Below the pieces are notes generated by a model. It saw only the letters and a program-made list of their open reading frames with translations, had not been told where the DNA came from and searched no databases. DNA of 64,000 nt from Haloarcula rubripromontorii (GTDB taxonomy: Archaea > Halobacteriota > Halobacteria > Halobacteriales > Haloarculaceae), in assembly GCF_001280425.1 (NCBI RefSeq), contig NZ_LIUF01000006.1, forward strand, positions 1 to 64,000, read 5' to 3'. Numbering within the stretch: position 1 is the stretch's first letter; the number at the start of each line of letters is the position of its first letter. A program made the translations under genes and the position numbers. This document shows positions 34,748 through 42,542 of the stretch, one piece after another.

Positions 34748-36574
34748 ATGTACGAACACGATGTCATCGTGGTCGGCGCGGGTGGCGCTGGCCTCAGGGC
34801 GGCTATTGCAGCGGACGAAGAGGGTGCAGATGTTGCCCTCGTGACCAAGCTCCATCCGGTTCGGAGCCACACAGGTGCCGCGGAGGGGGGAATCAACGCC
34901 GCACTCCAGGAAGGCGACTCCTGGGACCTGCACGCGTACGACACGATGAAAGGGTCCGACTACCTCGGCGACGCCCCTGCCATCGACACCTTCGCCAAGG
35001 ACGCCCCGGAAGAGGTCATCCAGCTCGAACACTGGGGAATGCCCTTCTCGCGCGAGGACGACGGCCGTGTCTCGCAGCGCCCGTTCGGTGGCCTCTCCTA
35101 TCCGCGGACGACCTACGCCGGTGCCGAGACCGGCCACCACCTGCTGCACACGATGTACGAGCAGGCGGTCAAGCGCGGCATCGAGGTGTACGACGAGTGG
35201 TACGTGACCCAGCTGGCGGTCACCGACCACGACGACCCCGAGGACCGCGTCTGTCACGGCTGTGTCGCCTACGACATCAAGTCCGGCGAGATACAGGGCT
35301 TCCGGGCGAACAACGGCGTCATCCTGGCGACCGGTGGGCTGGGGCAGGCCTTCGACCACACCACCAACGCCGTCGCCAACACCGGCGACGGCTGTGCGAT
35401 GGCCTACCGCGCCGGCGTCCCGATGGAAGACATGGAGATGATCCAGTTCCATCCGACGACGCTGCCGTCGACGGGCGTCCTCATCTCCGAGGGGGTCCGC
35501 GGCGAGGGTGGGATCCTCTACAACGACGACGAGGAGCGGTTCATGTTCGAGCACGGGTACGCCAACAACGAAGGGGAACTGGCCTCCCGTGACGTGGTCG
35601 CCCGTGCCGAACTGACTGAAGTCAACGAGGGTCGCGGCGTCGAGGACGAGTACGTCGACCTCGACATGCGCCACCTCGGCGAGGAGCGCATCCTCGACCG
35701 CCTCGAGAACATCCTCCACCTCGCGGAGGACTTCGAGGGCGTCGATGGCCTCGAAGAGCCGATGCCGGTCAAGCCCGGCCAGCACTACGCCATGGGTGGC
35801 GTCGAGACCGACGAGAACGGCGAGACGTGTATCGACGGCCTCTACGCGGCCGGTGAGACCGCGTGTGTTTCGCTACACGGCGCGAACCGACTCGGGGGGA
35901 ACGCCCTGCCGGAACTGCTCGTGTTCGGTGCCCGCGCTGGCCATCACGCCGCCGGCAAAGACATGAAAACGGCCGAAATCCAGACCGGCCCCTCCGCCAA
36001 AAGCGAGCCTGGCGACGTGGAGCCACCGGTCGAACCCGGCGCAATCGACGCCAGCAGCGGCGATGTTGCCGCAGACGGGGCCGCCGTCGAACCGAAAGCG
36101 GTACTCGAAAGCACCGTGGAGCAGGAGCGCCAGCGCGTCGAAACCCTCATCGAGTCCGACGGCATCAACCACGCCGAAGTCCGCGCGGACGTTCAGGAGA
36201 CGATGACTGACAACGTCAACGTGTTCCGGACCGAAGAAGGGCTTGAGAAGGCCCTTCGTGACCTCCGAGCGGCGCGCAAAGAGTACGAGAACGTCGCCGT
36301 TGAGGACCCGTCCCGGACCTACAACACGGACCTCATCCACACCATCGAAACCCGCAACATCCTCGACGTGGCCGAGGCCATCACGCTCGGCGCGCTCGCC
36401 CGCGAGGAGTTCCGCGGCGCACACTGGCGTGCGGAGCATCAAGAACGCAAAGACGAGGAGTGGATCAAGCACACGATGCTGGCCTGGAACGAGGGACAGC
36501 CGGAGCTGTACTACAAGCCCGTCATCCTCGAAGGCGACGAAGAGACCTACGAACCGAAGGTTCGGTCGTACTGA
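34748..36574 (+). CDS. sdhA: Succinate dehydrogenase flavoprotein subunit
   Basis: The 608-residue flavoprotein begins MYEHDVIVVGAGGAGLRAAI (the dinucleotide-binding fold) and has SHTGAAEGGINAAL, where the FAD-linking His of this family sits. MIQFHPTTLP and QHYAMGGVETDENG form the active site and capping contacts, and NRLGGNALPELLVFGARAG completes the fold. It oxidises succinate to fumarate. A Pro/Glu/Ala-rich low-complexity stretch (about residues 415-450) precedes the C-terminal helical domain. Unlike a compact sdhCDBA operon, sdhA here has its own promoter and is 1.75 kb from sdhB. Confidence 0.94.
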   Translation: MYEHDVIVVGAGGAGLRAAIAADEEGADVALVTKLHPVRSHTGAAEGGINAALQEGDSWDLHAYDTMKGSDYLGDAPAIDTFAKDAPEEVIQLEHWGMPFSREDDGRVSQRPFGGLSYPRTTYAGAETGHHLLHTMYEQAVKRGIEVYDEWYVTQLAVTDHDDPEDRVCHGCVAYDIKSGEIQGFRANNGVILATGGLGQAFDHTTNAVANTGDGCAMAYRAGVPMEDMEMIQFHPTTLPSTGVLISEGVRGEGGILYNDDEERFMFEHGYANNEGELASRDVVARAELTEVNEGRGVEDEYVDLDMRHLGEERILDRLENILHLAEDFEGVDGLEEPMPVKPGQHYAMGGVETDENGETCIDGLYAAGETACVSLHGANRLGGNALPELLVFGARAGHHAAGKDMKTAEIQTGPSAKSEPGDVEPPVEPGAIDASSGDVAADGAAVEPKAVLESTVEQERQRVETLIESDGINHAEVRADVQETMTDNVNVFRTEEGLEKALRDLRAARKEYENVAVEDPSRTYNTDLIHTIETRNILDVAEAITLGALAREEFRGAHWRAEHQERKDEEWIKHTMLAWNEGQPELYYKPVILEGDEETYEPKVRSY

Positions 36575-36613
36575 CGACCTGCCCACTGGCAGCCATATCC
36601 GTTTCTGCGGGTT

Positions 36614-36934
36614 TCAGGGCGCGCCGACGAGGACAAACGTGCTCTCAGTATCGCCGTTGTGGATCGTTCGCTCCGCCTCCGGCGGGAGCCTGATTGCGTC
36701 GCCCGTTTCGAGGGACACCTCGTCGCCGTCAACCTCGACAGTCGCTGTTCCCTCGACGAGGACGTACACCTCTTCGTGCCCTTCGTCGGCGTGATCGTGC
36801 GGCTTGCCCGTCCAGCCAGCCTCACAGTCCAGCACAGTGACGCCAACCTGTTCACAGTCCAGCGGGTCCCGGAGGAAATGCATCGCTTCTGCCACCGGTT
36901 CCACGTCAGTGTAGTTGACTTTCGTGTAACTCAC
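36614..36934 (-). CDS. Cupin-domain protein
   Basis: The 106-residue protein forms a single cupin fold: GWTGKPHDHADEGHEEVYVL supplies the HxH...E metal site, and GDAIRLPPEAERTIHNGD the second His. I start at GTG 36934 rather than the upstream ATG at 37030. On the minus strand an A/T-rich box (complement of 36958-36966) lies about 26-27 bases before this GTG, giving a leaderless start, and homology begins there (VSYTKVNYTDVEP). Single-domain cupins bind small ligands or carry out dioxygenation or isomerisation; the substrate is unknown. It converges on sdhA. Confidence 0.8.
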   Translation of the reverse strand: MSYTKVNYTDVEPVAEAMHFLRDPLDCEQVGVTVLDCEAGWTGKPHDHADEGHEEVYVLVEGTATVEVDGDEVSLETGDAIRLPPEAERTIHNGDTESTFVLVGAP

Positions 36935-37144
36935 GTCCAATACTGTCGTCGGCAAGCGCAAAATAAGTTGTTGTGAATCCGAAATGAGTTGGCAAGAGAT
37001 AGATAGCGCTCCGACGACAGACGCCACCACTGATGATACGGGACAGCGCCCGGCTAAACGTCACTCGACTGCCGAGAGCGTTGCGTGCGGAAACACCCGG
37101 AATCATCACTTACTTGGTTGTCAGGAACGTATAACTGGTAGCTT

Positions 37145-37246
37145 GGAAGGGTGGCTCAGTGGTAGAGCGCTACCAGCCAACATGCCAGAATCGGTTGGTG
37201 GTTACCCCGCAAAGGGCTCCGCGTGGTTCGACTCCCGCCCCTTCCA
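37145..37246 (+). tRNA. tRNA-like gene of 102 nt, isotype unresolved (intron, type II, or degenerate)
   Basis: A perfect 7-bp acceptor stem GGAAGGG (37145-37151)/CCCTTCC (37239-37245), discriminator A (37246), D arm GCTC-AGTGGTA-GAGC, A box TGGCTCAGTGG and B box GGTTCGACTCC clearly make a tRNA-derived unit. CTACC (37170-37174) can pair with GGTGG (37197-37201) as an anticodon stem, enclosing 22 bases in place of a 7-base loop. A 19-base variable region with CCC...GGG follows. The T stem is imperfect (one mismatch, 8-base loop). The loop lacks U before any convincing anticodon. It could be an intron-bearing tRNA, a type II tRNA, or a decayed copy. Confidence 0.5.
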
Positions 37247-37609
37247 TTTGAGTCGTTCATTGTGAGCAGCTGCACCGGCTTCGGAAGTGCCACGCTGACA
37301 GATCAGTCCTGATAGTTAGGCTGGCCAGAATTACCGCAACACCGTAGGGGCGGCTGGGACCTGCGGGTAACTGTTGGTGTGAGAGCTGGCGGCTCACAGG
37401 AAGTGGAAAGGTAAGGAATGTGGGGGTGGGGGGTGGGGGTGGTGCGGCACCAGTATGGTGCCTATCAGAAGTTATGCGGGGAGCCGTATAAAAAATCACC
37501 GCTGGAATTATCATATCTGATTTCTCGCCAGGCCGTCGGTATCGGACACCACGCCATCGCCGTAGAGAACAACCGGAGAACAACAGCGACGTGTCCCGAT
37601 TTCGATCAG
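37247..37609. other. Intergenic region with G-tracts, hairpin and box A
   Basis: No credible protein gene is present. The stretch holds G-tracts (G5TG6TG5TG2 at 37422-37442), a perfect hairpin GGCACC-AGTAT-GGTGCC (37446-37462), and TATAAAAAA at about 37488-37496. Read on the minus strand, the box A would start transcription near the hairpin, so a small leftward RNA beginning with the hairpin and a C-rich segment is possible. Confidence 0.4.
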
Positions 37610-37834
37610 TTACTTGTGGGTAAACAGCACAACGCTCCCGTCATTGATGGTCGTACAGAGATCCATCTCAAAGTCGAGATTAAGCGACGTGAACTCCTGC
37701 TTGCAGACGACCATATCGTCGAACGGCTCTTCACAGGACGGACAGGCTACAGCCGTCGTGTTCTGGTACGAAGCGATCGCCTCGTTATCCTCGCGCGGCG
37801 TCAACGACGAGCGGAGTTCGTCGAAATCGTCCAT
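37610..37834 (-). CDS. Small conserved haloarchaeal zinc-finger-like protein
   Basis: The 74-residue protein begins MDDFDELRSSLTPREDNEAI at ATG 37834 (an upstream ATG at 37861 adds nine unsupported residues). Cys positions are CPSCEEPFDDMVVC, then LDFEMDLC; the first three can bind zinc. I recall homologues annotated as flagella cluster proteins in haloarchaea, but no archaellum genes are near, so I do not transfer that name. It is divergent from the cobamide genes. Confidence 0.7.
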   Translation of the reverse strand: MDDFDELRSSLTPREDNEAIASYQNTTAVACPSCEEPFDDMVVCKQEFTSLNLDFEMDLCTTINDGSVVLFTHK

Positions 37835-37920
37835 GTTCGGGCAACCGCGGGCGTGCGGCATAAATCATGCGCCGCTCTGGCACCAAGGTATTAAAGTCAA
37901 CTTGTGGTAATACAATTGCA

Positions 37921-38961
37921 ATGACTGCACCCGGTGGCGGAACGCGCTTTGCACTCGTCGCAGGAACCACGGAAACCGCAAGTCGGGCGGGGATCAGCGC
38001 CGCTGGAGCCGATCCCGAACTCATGTCAGTGACGCCCGCGGCGGATGCGGAGTTGGTGACATACGGCAGTCCGGTCCGGACGGACGTGACACCGGTCAGT
38101 CCGAGCGGCTGTCCGACGCCGGCACTGGTGACACGGGCTGTCCGAGAAGTTCTGGGATTTGACACCACAGTTATCGACGGCGGACTGGCGGAGCGAACGG
38201 GAGCGCCAACAGTCTCTGTCGGCGCACGTCCGGGAAAAGACATCACAGAGCAAGACCCGGTGTCGACGGCTCACGGGGCGTTCGCGGCCGCCCGACAGCT
38301 CGGGCAGGCGCTCCCGGCCGACGAGCTGTATCTGGGCGAAACCATTCCCGGCGGGACAACGACAGCCCTCGGCGTCCTTCGGGCATTAGGCGAGAACGGA
38401 ATGGTCTCGTCGTCGCTTCCGGAAAACCCCACTGAGCAGAAGGAGAAACTGGTCGCCGAGGGACTCCAAGCCAGTTCGTTGTCACCGGGTGACGCCGCAA
38501 ACGAGCCGAAACGGGCGGTCCGCCGGATGGGTGACCCCGTCCTGGCAACGCTCGCTGGTCTGACCGCGGGGGCTGTCGAGAGCGATACCGCCGTGACACT
38601 CGCCGGCGGTAGCCAGTGCATCGCCGTCGCTGCGCTGGTCCGCCACGGCGGCTACGAGGGACCGCTTGGACTGGCGACGACGAGCTACGTAGCTGAGGAC
38701 GAGAGTGCTGACGTGCGAACCTCGGCTGCTCGGCTCGATCTCGATCTGACGGTGACAGACCCCGGCTTCGACCAGAGCAACCACGTCGCGATGGAGCGGT
38801 TCGTCGCCGGCGAGGCCAAGGAAGGGGTCGGGATGGGCGGCGCGCTGGCGCTAGCCGACCGCGCCGGCATCCCGATGGCAGAGGTACGGGACCGCTTCGC
38901 GGCCATCTACGACGACCTGATCGGCGACGCGCCCTCAGCGACGGCCGAAGAGGGGACGTGA
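37921..38961 (+). CDS. CobT-like nicotinate-nucleotide phosphoribosyltransferase (UPF0284)
   Basis: The 346-residue protein is of the archaeal CobT-like (UPF0284/TIGR00303) family: Gly/Ala-rich [20 protein letters not shown] near the start, [35 protein letters not shown] and [18 protein letters not shown]. Bacterial CobT makes alpha-ribazole phosphate from dimethylbenzimidazole; the archaeal group's exact reaction is less certain. TATTAAA at 37889-37895, 29 bases before the ATG, suggests leaderless transcription. It ends 2 bases before cbiA, so the genes form an operon in cobamide synthesis. Confidence 0.8.
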   Translation: MTAPGGGTRFALVAGTTETASRAGISAAGADPELMSVTPAADAELVTYGSPVRTDVTPVSPSGCPTPALVTRAVREVLGFDTTVIDGGLAERTGAPTVSVGARPGKDITEQDPVSTAHGAFAAARQLGQALPADELYLGETIPGGTTTALGVLRALGENGMVSSSLPENPTEQKEKLVAEGLQASSLSPGDAANEPKRAVRRMGDPVLATLAGLTAGAVESDTAVTLAGGSQCIAVAALVRHGGYEGPLGLATTSYVAEDESADVRTSAARLDLDLTVTDPGFDQSNHVAMERFVAGEAKEGVGMGGALALADRAGIPMAEVRDRFAAIYDDLIGDAPSATAEEGT

Positions 38962-38963
38962 GG

Positions 38964-40286
38964 ATGGACGGAGTTGTCCTCGCGGGCACAAGCTCCGGTG
39001 TCGGCAAAACCGTTGCCACGCTGGCGACGCTGACAGCGCTCGAAGACGCCGGATATCAGCCCCAGCCGGCCAAGGCTGGCCCGGATTTCATCGACCCGAG
39101 CCACCACGAGGCGCTCGTGGACACGCCCTCACGGGCGCTCGACCCCTGGCTCGCTGGCGAGGACGGTATGTGTCGCACCTACTGGCGCGGTACGGGCGAT
39201 ATCTGCATTGTAGAGGGCGTGATGGGCCTCTACGACGGGACGAAAACGTCGACGGCAGCCGTTGCCGAGGGACTTGACCTCCCGGTCGTTCTGGTCGTGG
39301 ATGCAAAAGCCGGGATGGAGAGCGTCGCCGCAACGGCGCTGGGGTTCGCACAGTACGCCGACCGCATCGGCGCTGACATCGACGTGGCCGGCATCCTCGC
39401 CCAGCGCGCCCACGGCGGCCGGCATGCCGACGGTATCAGGGACGCGCTCCCCGAAGACCTAACCTACTTCGGCCGGATTCCGCCGATGTCGGACCTGGAG
39501 ATTCCCGACCGCCACCTGGGGTTACAGATGGGATCCGAGGCTGGCCTCAACCGCGACGCGCTCGAAACGGCGGCGGAGACTATCGATGTCGAGCGGCTGG
39601 TTGACGTGGCCCGGGCACCGCCGGCAGTCGCCTCCGAAGCGGCGGCCAGCGGCGACGGCGCGACGGCCGACAGGCGGGTCGCCATCGCACAGGACAGCGC
39701 GTTCTGTTTTACTTATCCCTCAGTACTCGAACGGCTCCGTGCCGAGGCGACGGTAGAGCCGTTCTCCCCGGTCGCTGGCGATCCAGTCCCCAACGCCGAC
39801 GCGATATACCTGCCCGGCGGCTATCCGGAACTCCACGGCGAGTCGCTCGAAACCGGTGGGACGCTCGATGTGATAGCCGACCGCGCCGCCGACGGCGTCC
39901 CAATCTACGGCGAGTGCGGCGGCCTGATGGCGCTTTCGGAGTCGCTGACGACGACCGACGGCGACACCTACGAGATGGCCGGGGTCCTCCCCGCGGACAT
40001 CGAGATGCAAGACCGGTATCAGGCGCTCGACCACGTAGAACTAGCGGCGCGGTCAGACTCCGTCGTGGCTGGGACCGGGGCGCACCGCCGCGGACACGAG
40101 TTCCACTACTCCGCTGCGACCCTCGACAGTGACGCGTCGTTCGCCTTCGATATGGTTCGGGGCGACGGTATCGACGGCGAACACGACGGTCTCACAGAGT
40201 ACAACACCGTCGGCACGTACTGCCACTGCCACGGAGAAAGCGGCGCGTTCGACCGTCTACTGGCAGTGCCCTCGAGGGACATCTGA
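38964..40286 (+). CDS. cbiA: Cobyrinate a,c-diamide synthase
   Basis: The 440-residue enzyme has an N-terminal ATP-binding domain with P-loop GTSSGVGKTV (residues about 8-17) and switch-like KAGPDFIDPSHHE. The C-terminal glutamine amidotransferase domain has Cys in PIYGECGGLMALSESL and a downstream His in GTYCHCHGES. It amidates cobyrinate (or Ni-sirohydrochlorin in methanogens) at the a and c side chains using ATP and glutamine. Start ATG 38964 is preferred over GTG 38958, which overlaps the cobT stop. Confidence 0.92.
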   Translation: MDGVVLAGTSSGVGKTVATLATLTALEDAGYQPQPAKAGPDFIDPSHHEALVDTPSRALDPWLAGEDGMCRTYWRGTGDICIVEGVMGLYDGTKTSTAAVAEGLDLPVVLVVDAKAGMESVAATALGFAQYADRIGADIDVAGILAQRAHGGRHADGIRDALPEDLTYFGRIPPMSDLEIPDRHLGLQMGSEAGLNRDALETAAETIDVERLVDVARAPPAVASEAAASGDGATADRRVAIAQDSAFCFTYPSVLERLRAEATVEPFSPVAGDPVPNADAIYLPGGYPELHGESLETGGTLDVIADRAADGVPIYGECGGLMALSESLTTTDGDTYEMAGVLPADIEMQDRYQALDHVELAARSDSVVAGTGAHRRGHEFHYSAATLDSDASFAFDMVRGDGIDGEHDGLTEYNTVGTYCHCHGESGAFDRLLAVPSRDI

Positions 40287-40356
40287 CTGAAGTTGCCGTC
40301 GGACGCGTGGCTGACTGCCCGCAACCTTTTTTTCGACAGACAGCATCGTTCTGATA

Positions 40357-41166
40357 ATGAACGAGTTGCGCGACCTGCTCGGAGACCTGGTCGCAGACGT
40401 CGACGCCGTGTTCCTGTTTTCCCCGAACGCGTCGTTCTTCGAGGAATTCGCCGACGTCGACGAAGAAATCGTCGTCGTCGGCCCGGAGAACACCCTCGAT
40501 GCGGAGCCGTTCGTCGAGCTACCCATCGATTTCACCGACCTCGAAGGCCGTCTCCGCTTCGGTATCGAGGGCGCACTGGAGCAGGGCATCGTCGACGAGG
40601 GCGACGAGGTACTCTGCGTGACCGAAGTGCTGGACGGTGCCGAGAACACGCTCGTGCGGGTCCAGACGAACGACTTCTCGCCCTCCGGCGTCTACGACAT
40701 GTTCGTCAACTCGCGGGCAGACGCAAGCGTTGTCCGCGACGTCTTCGAGGTCGCCATCGAACTCGGAAAGAAGGGGCAGAAAGGCAAGCCCGTCGGCGCC
40801 CTGTTCGTCGTCGGCGACGCGGGCAAGGTGATGAACAAGTCCCGGCCGCTGTCGTACAACCCCTTCGAGAAGTCCCACGTCCACGTCGGCGACCCCATTG
40901 TCAACGTGATGCTCAAGGAGTTCTCGCGCCTCGATGGGGCGTTCGTCATTTCAGACGCCGGCAAAATCGTCTCCGCGTATCGGTATCTCGAACCCTCCGC
41001 GGAGGGGGTCGACATCCCCAAAGGACTCGGCGCGCGGCACATGGCGGCGGGAGCGATCACCCGTGACACCACCGCGACGGCGATCGTTCTCTCGGAGAGC
41101 GACGGGCTCGTACGGGCGTTCAAAGGCGGGGAGTTGGTCCTCGAAATCGATCCCGAGGAGTACTGA
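40357..41166 (+). CDS. dacZ: Diadenylate cyclase DacZ
   Basis: The 269-residue protein has a helical N-terminal domain and a C-terminal DAC domain with the catalytic pair LDGAFVISDAGKIV (DGA) and LGARHMAAGAITRDT (RHxAA). It joins two ATP into cyclic di-AMP. DacZ is essential in Haloferax volcanii, where c-di-AMP level affects osmotic control. A T-rich box A-like stretch (about 40327-40335) precedes the ATG by about 27 bases. The next gene, MscS, begins 2 bases after the stop, so the two are cotranscribed, linking nucleotide signalling to osmotic pressure release. Confidence 0.92.
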   Translation: MNELRDLLGDLVADVDAVFLFSPNASFFEEFADVDEEIVVVGPENTLDAEPFVELPIDFTDLEGRLRFGIEGALEQGIVDEGDEVLCVTEVLDGAENTLVRVQTNDFSPSGVYDMFVNSRADASVVRDVFEVAIELGKKGQKGKPVGALFVVGDAGKVMNKSRPLSYNPFEKSHVHVGDPIVNVMLKEFSRLDGAFVISDAGKIVSAYRYLEPSAEGVDIPKGLGARHMAAGAITRDTTATAIVLSESDGLVRAFKGGELVLEIDPEEY

Positions 41167-41168
41167 GG

Positions 41169-41963
41169 ATGCAGCTCGGCTTCGACTGGGCGACGATCAT
41201 CCGGCAGGTGTTCTCACCGCAGGGAACGTTCGTCCTTTCGCTCGTGGTACTGGCTGTCGGCATCGTCCTCGGCTATCTCGTCTGGCGCTCCTCTCGGCGG
41301 TTCATGCGCGAACTCGGCGTACCAGAGGCGGTAGAGGGAACCCCGTTCGAGCGGACGGCGAGAGGGCTCGGGACATCGACGGTCGGCATCGTCTCGAATC
41401 TGGCGGCGCTGTTCATCTACATCACGACGGTCACTGCCGTTCTCAACATCGCACAACTGACCGACCCAGAACTGTACTGGGCCCGCTTCACGTCGTTCCT
41501 GCCTGACCTGTTTATCGCCCTGTTCGCCGTCATTATCGGCCTCATTGCGGGCGATAAGGCCAAGCTCATCGTCTCCGAGCGGCTGCGCAGCGTCAAGATG
41601 CCCGAGGCGACGGTGTTGCCAGAAGTCGTCAAGTACAGCATCTTCTATCTGGCAGTGCTCATCGCGCTCGGCCAACTGGGCGTCGAAACCCTCGCCCTGC
41701 TCATTCTCCTCGGGGCGTACGCGTTCGGGCTCGTGTTCGTCTGCGGGCTGGCACTGAAAGACATCCTGCAGGCCGGTGCGGCCGGTCTCTACCTCTTGTT
41801 GACAGAGCCATACAGCATCGGTGACGAGATCGTCATCGGCGACCAGAGCGGTATCGTTCAGGAGGTTGATATTCTCGTCACGCGTATCGAAAGCGACGGT
41901 GAGGAGTATATCATCCCGAACAAGCGGGTGTTCAAGACGGGTATCGTCCGCATCCGGAGCTAA
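41169..41963 (+). CDS. MscS-family mechanosensitive channel
   Basis: The 264-residue protein has four or five predicted membrane helices. The pore helix region is ILLGAYAFGLVFVCGLALKD (residues 178-197), followed by the MscS beta domain, with YSIGDEIVIGDQSGIVQEVD and the conserved EEYIIPNKRVFKTGIVR near the end. It opens under membrane tension to release solutes. It lacks the long C-terminal cytoplasmic vestibule of E. coli MscS. It is cotranscribed with dacZ. Confidence 0.88.
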   Translation: MQLGFDWATIIRQVFSPQGTFVLSLVVLAVGIVLGYLVWRSSRRFMRELGVPEAVEGTPFERTARGLGTSTVGIVSNLAALFIYITTVTAVLNIAQLTDPELYWARFTSFLPDLFIALFAVIIGLIAGDKAKLIVSERLRSVKMPEATVLPEVVKYSIFYLAVLIALGQLGVETLALLILLGAYAFGLVFVCGLALKDILQAGAAGLYLLLTEPYSIGDEIVIGDQSGIVQEVDILVTRIESDGEEYIIPNKRVFKTGIVRIRS

Positions 41964-41969
41964 GCTGCG

Positions 41970-42542
41970 TTACGGTTCTTCGGTCGCTGTGTCGTCCGAG
42001 CCAAGCGGCTCGGCCGGAACACCGGCGACGGTCGTCTCCGGCGGCACGTCGTCAGCCACGAGCGAGTTCGCCGCGACCTGTGCGCCCGGACCGATTTCGA
42101 CGCCGGGAAGGACAACCGCGCCCGCGCCGACCATCGCCCGCTCACCGACGACGACCTCGCCGGTGCGGTACTCGTCCTGCAGGAACTCGTGACACAGCAG
42201 CGTCGCGTCGTAGCCGATGATGGCGTGGTCCTCGACGGTGATGAGTTCGGGCCAGAACACGTCCGGCGTCGACTCCAGCCCCCACGCAACGCCGTCGCCG
42301 ACGGTGACGCCGAGCCGGGACAGCAGCCAGTTCTTGAACCGAAGGCTCGGCGAGATGCGACAGACGAGGATGACGACGTAGTTGACCATCACCCGGAGCG
42401 GGTGTTTGCCGTCCGGCCACGGGAACAGGGAGTTGTACGGGCCGGGCGTCGGGTGCTGGCGCAGTCGGTCGTGTCGTGGACCACTCACGTCCGTCGTGTA
42501 CGGGGCCGCGATAATCAAACCCGTCGGCTCGCCGGCGGTCAC
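41970..42542 (-). CDS. Hexapeptide-repeat acyltransferase
   Basis: The 190-residue protein has a helical N-terminal part and a C-terminal left-handed beta-helix with VTVGDGVAWGLESTPDVFWP, TVEDHAIIGYDATLLCHEF, RTGEVVVGERAMVGAGAVVL and PGVEIGPGAQVAANSLVADD. The CHEF His is likely catalytic. I chose GTG 42542, whose GTGA overlaps the trkH stop, over ATG 42605 which lies inside trkH. It likely acetylates a sugar or small acceptor. The neighbours suggest cotranscription with trkH. Confidence 0.78.
   Translation of the reverse strand: MTAGEPTGLIIAAPYTTDVSGPRHDRLRQHPTPGPYNSLFPWPDGKHPLRVMVNYVVILVCRISPSLRFKNWLLSRLGVTVGDGVAWGLESTPDVFWPELITVEDHAIIGYDATLLCHEFLQDEYRTGEVVVGERAMVGAGAVVLPGVEIGPGAQVAANSLVADDVPPETTVAGVPAEPLGSDDTATEEP

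Noticed and set aside
37145-37246. Standard tRNA-Trp with CCA anticodon from CCA at 37177-37179
   Set aside because: The base before it is G rather than U33, and the usual haloarchaeal tRNA-Trp sequence with its long intron does not match, so I left the isotype open.
37257-37583. Reverse frame of 108 residues with Pro-rich stretch
   Set aside because: The Pro run is only the reverse complement of the G-tracts, there is no family resemblance, and the composition is not acidic.
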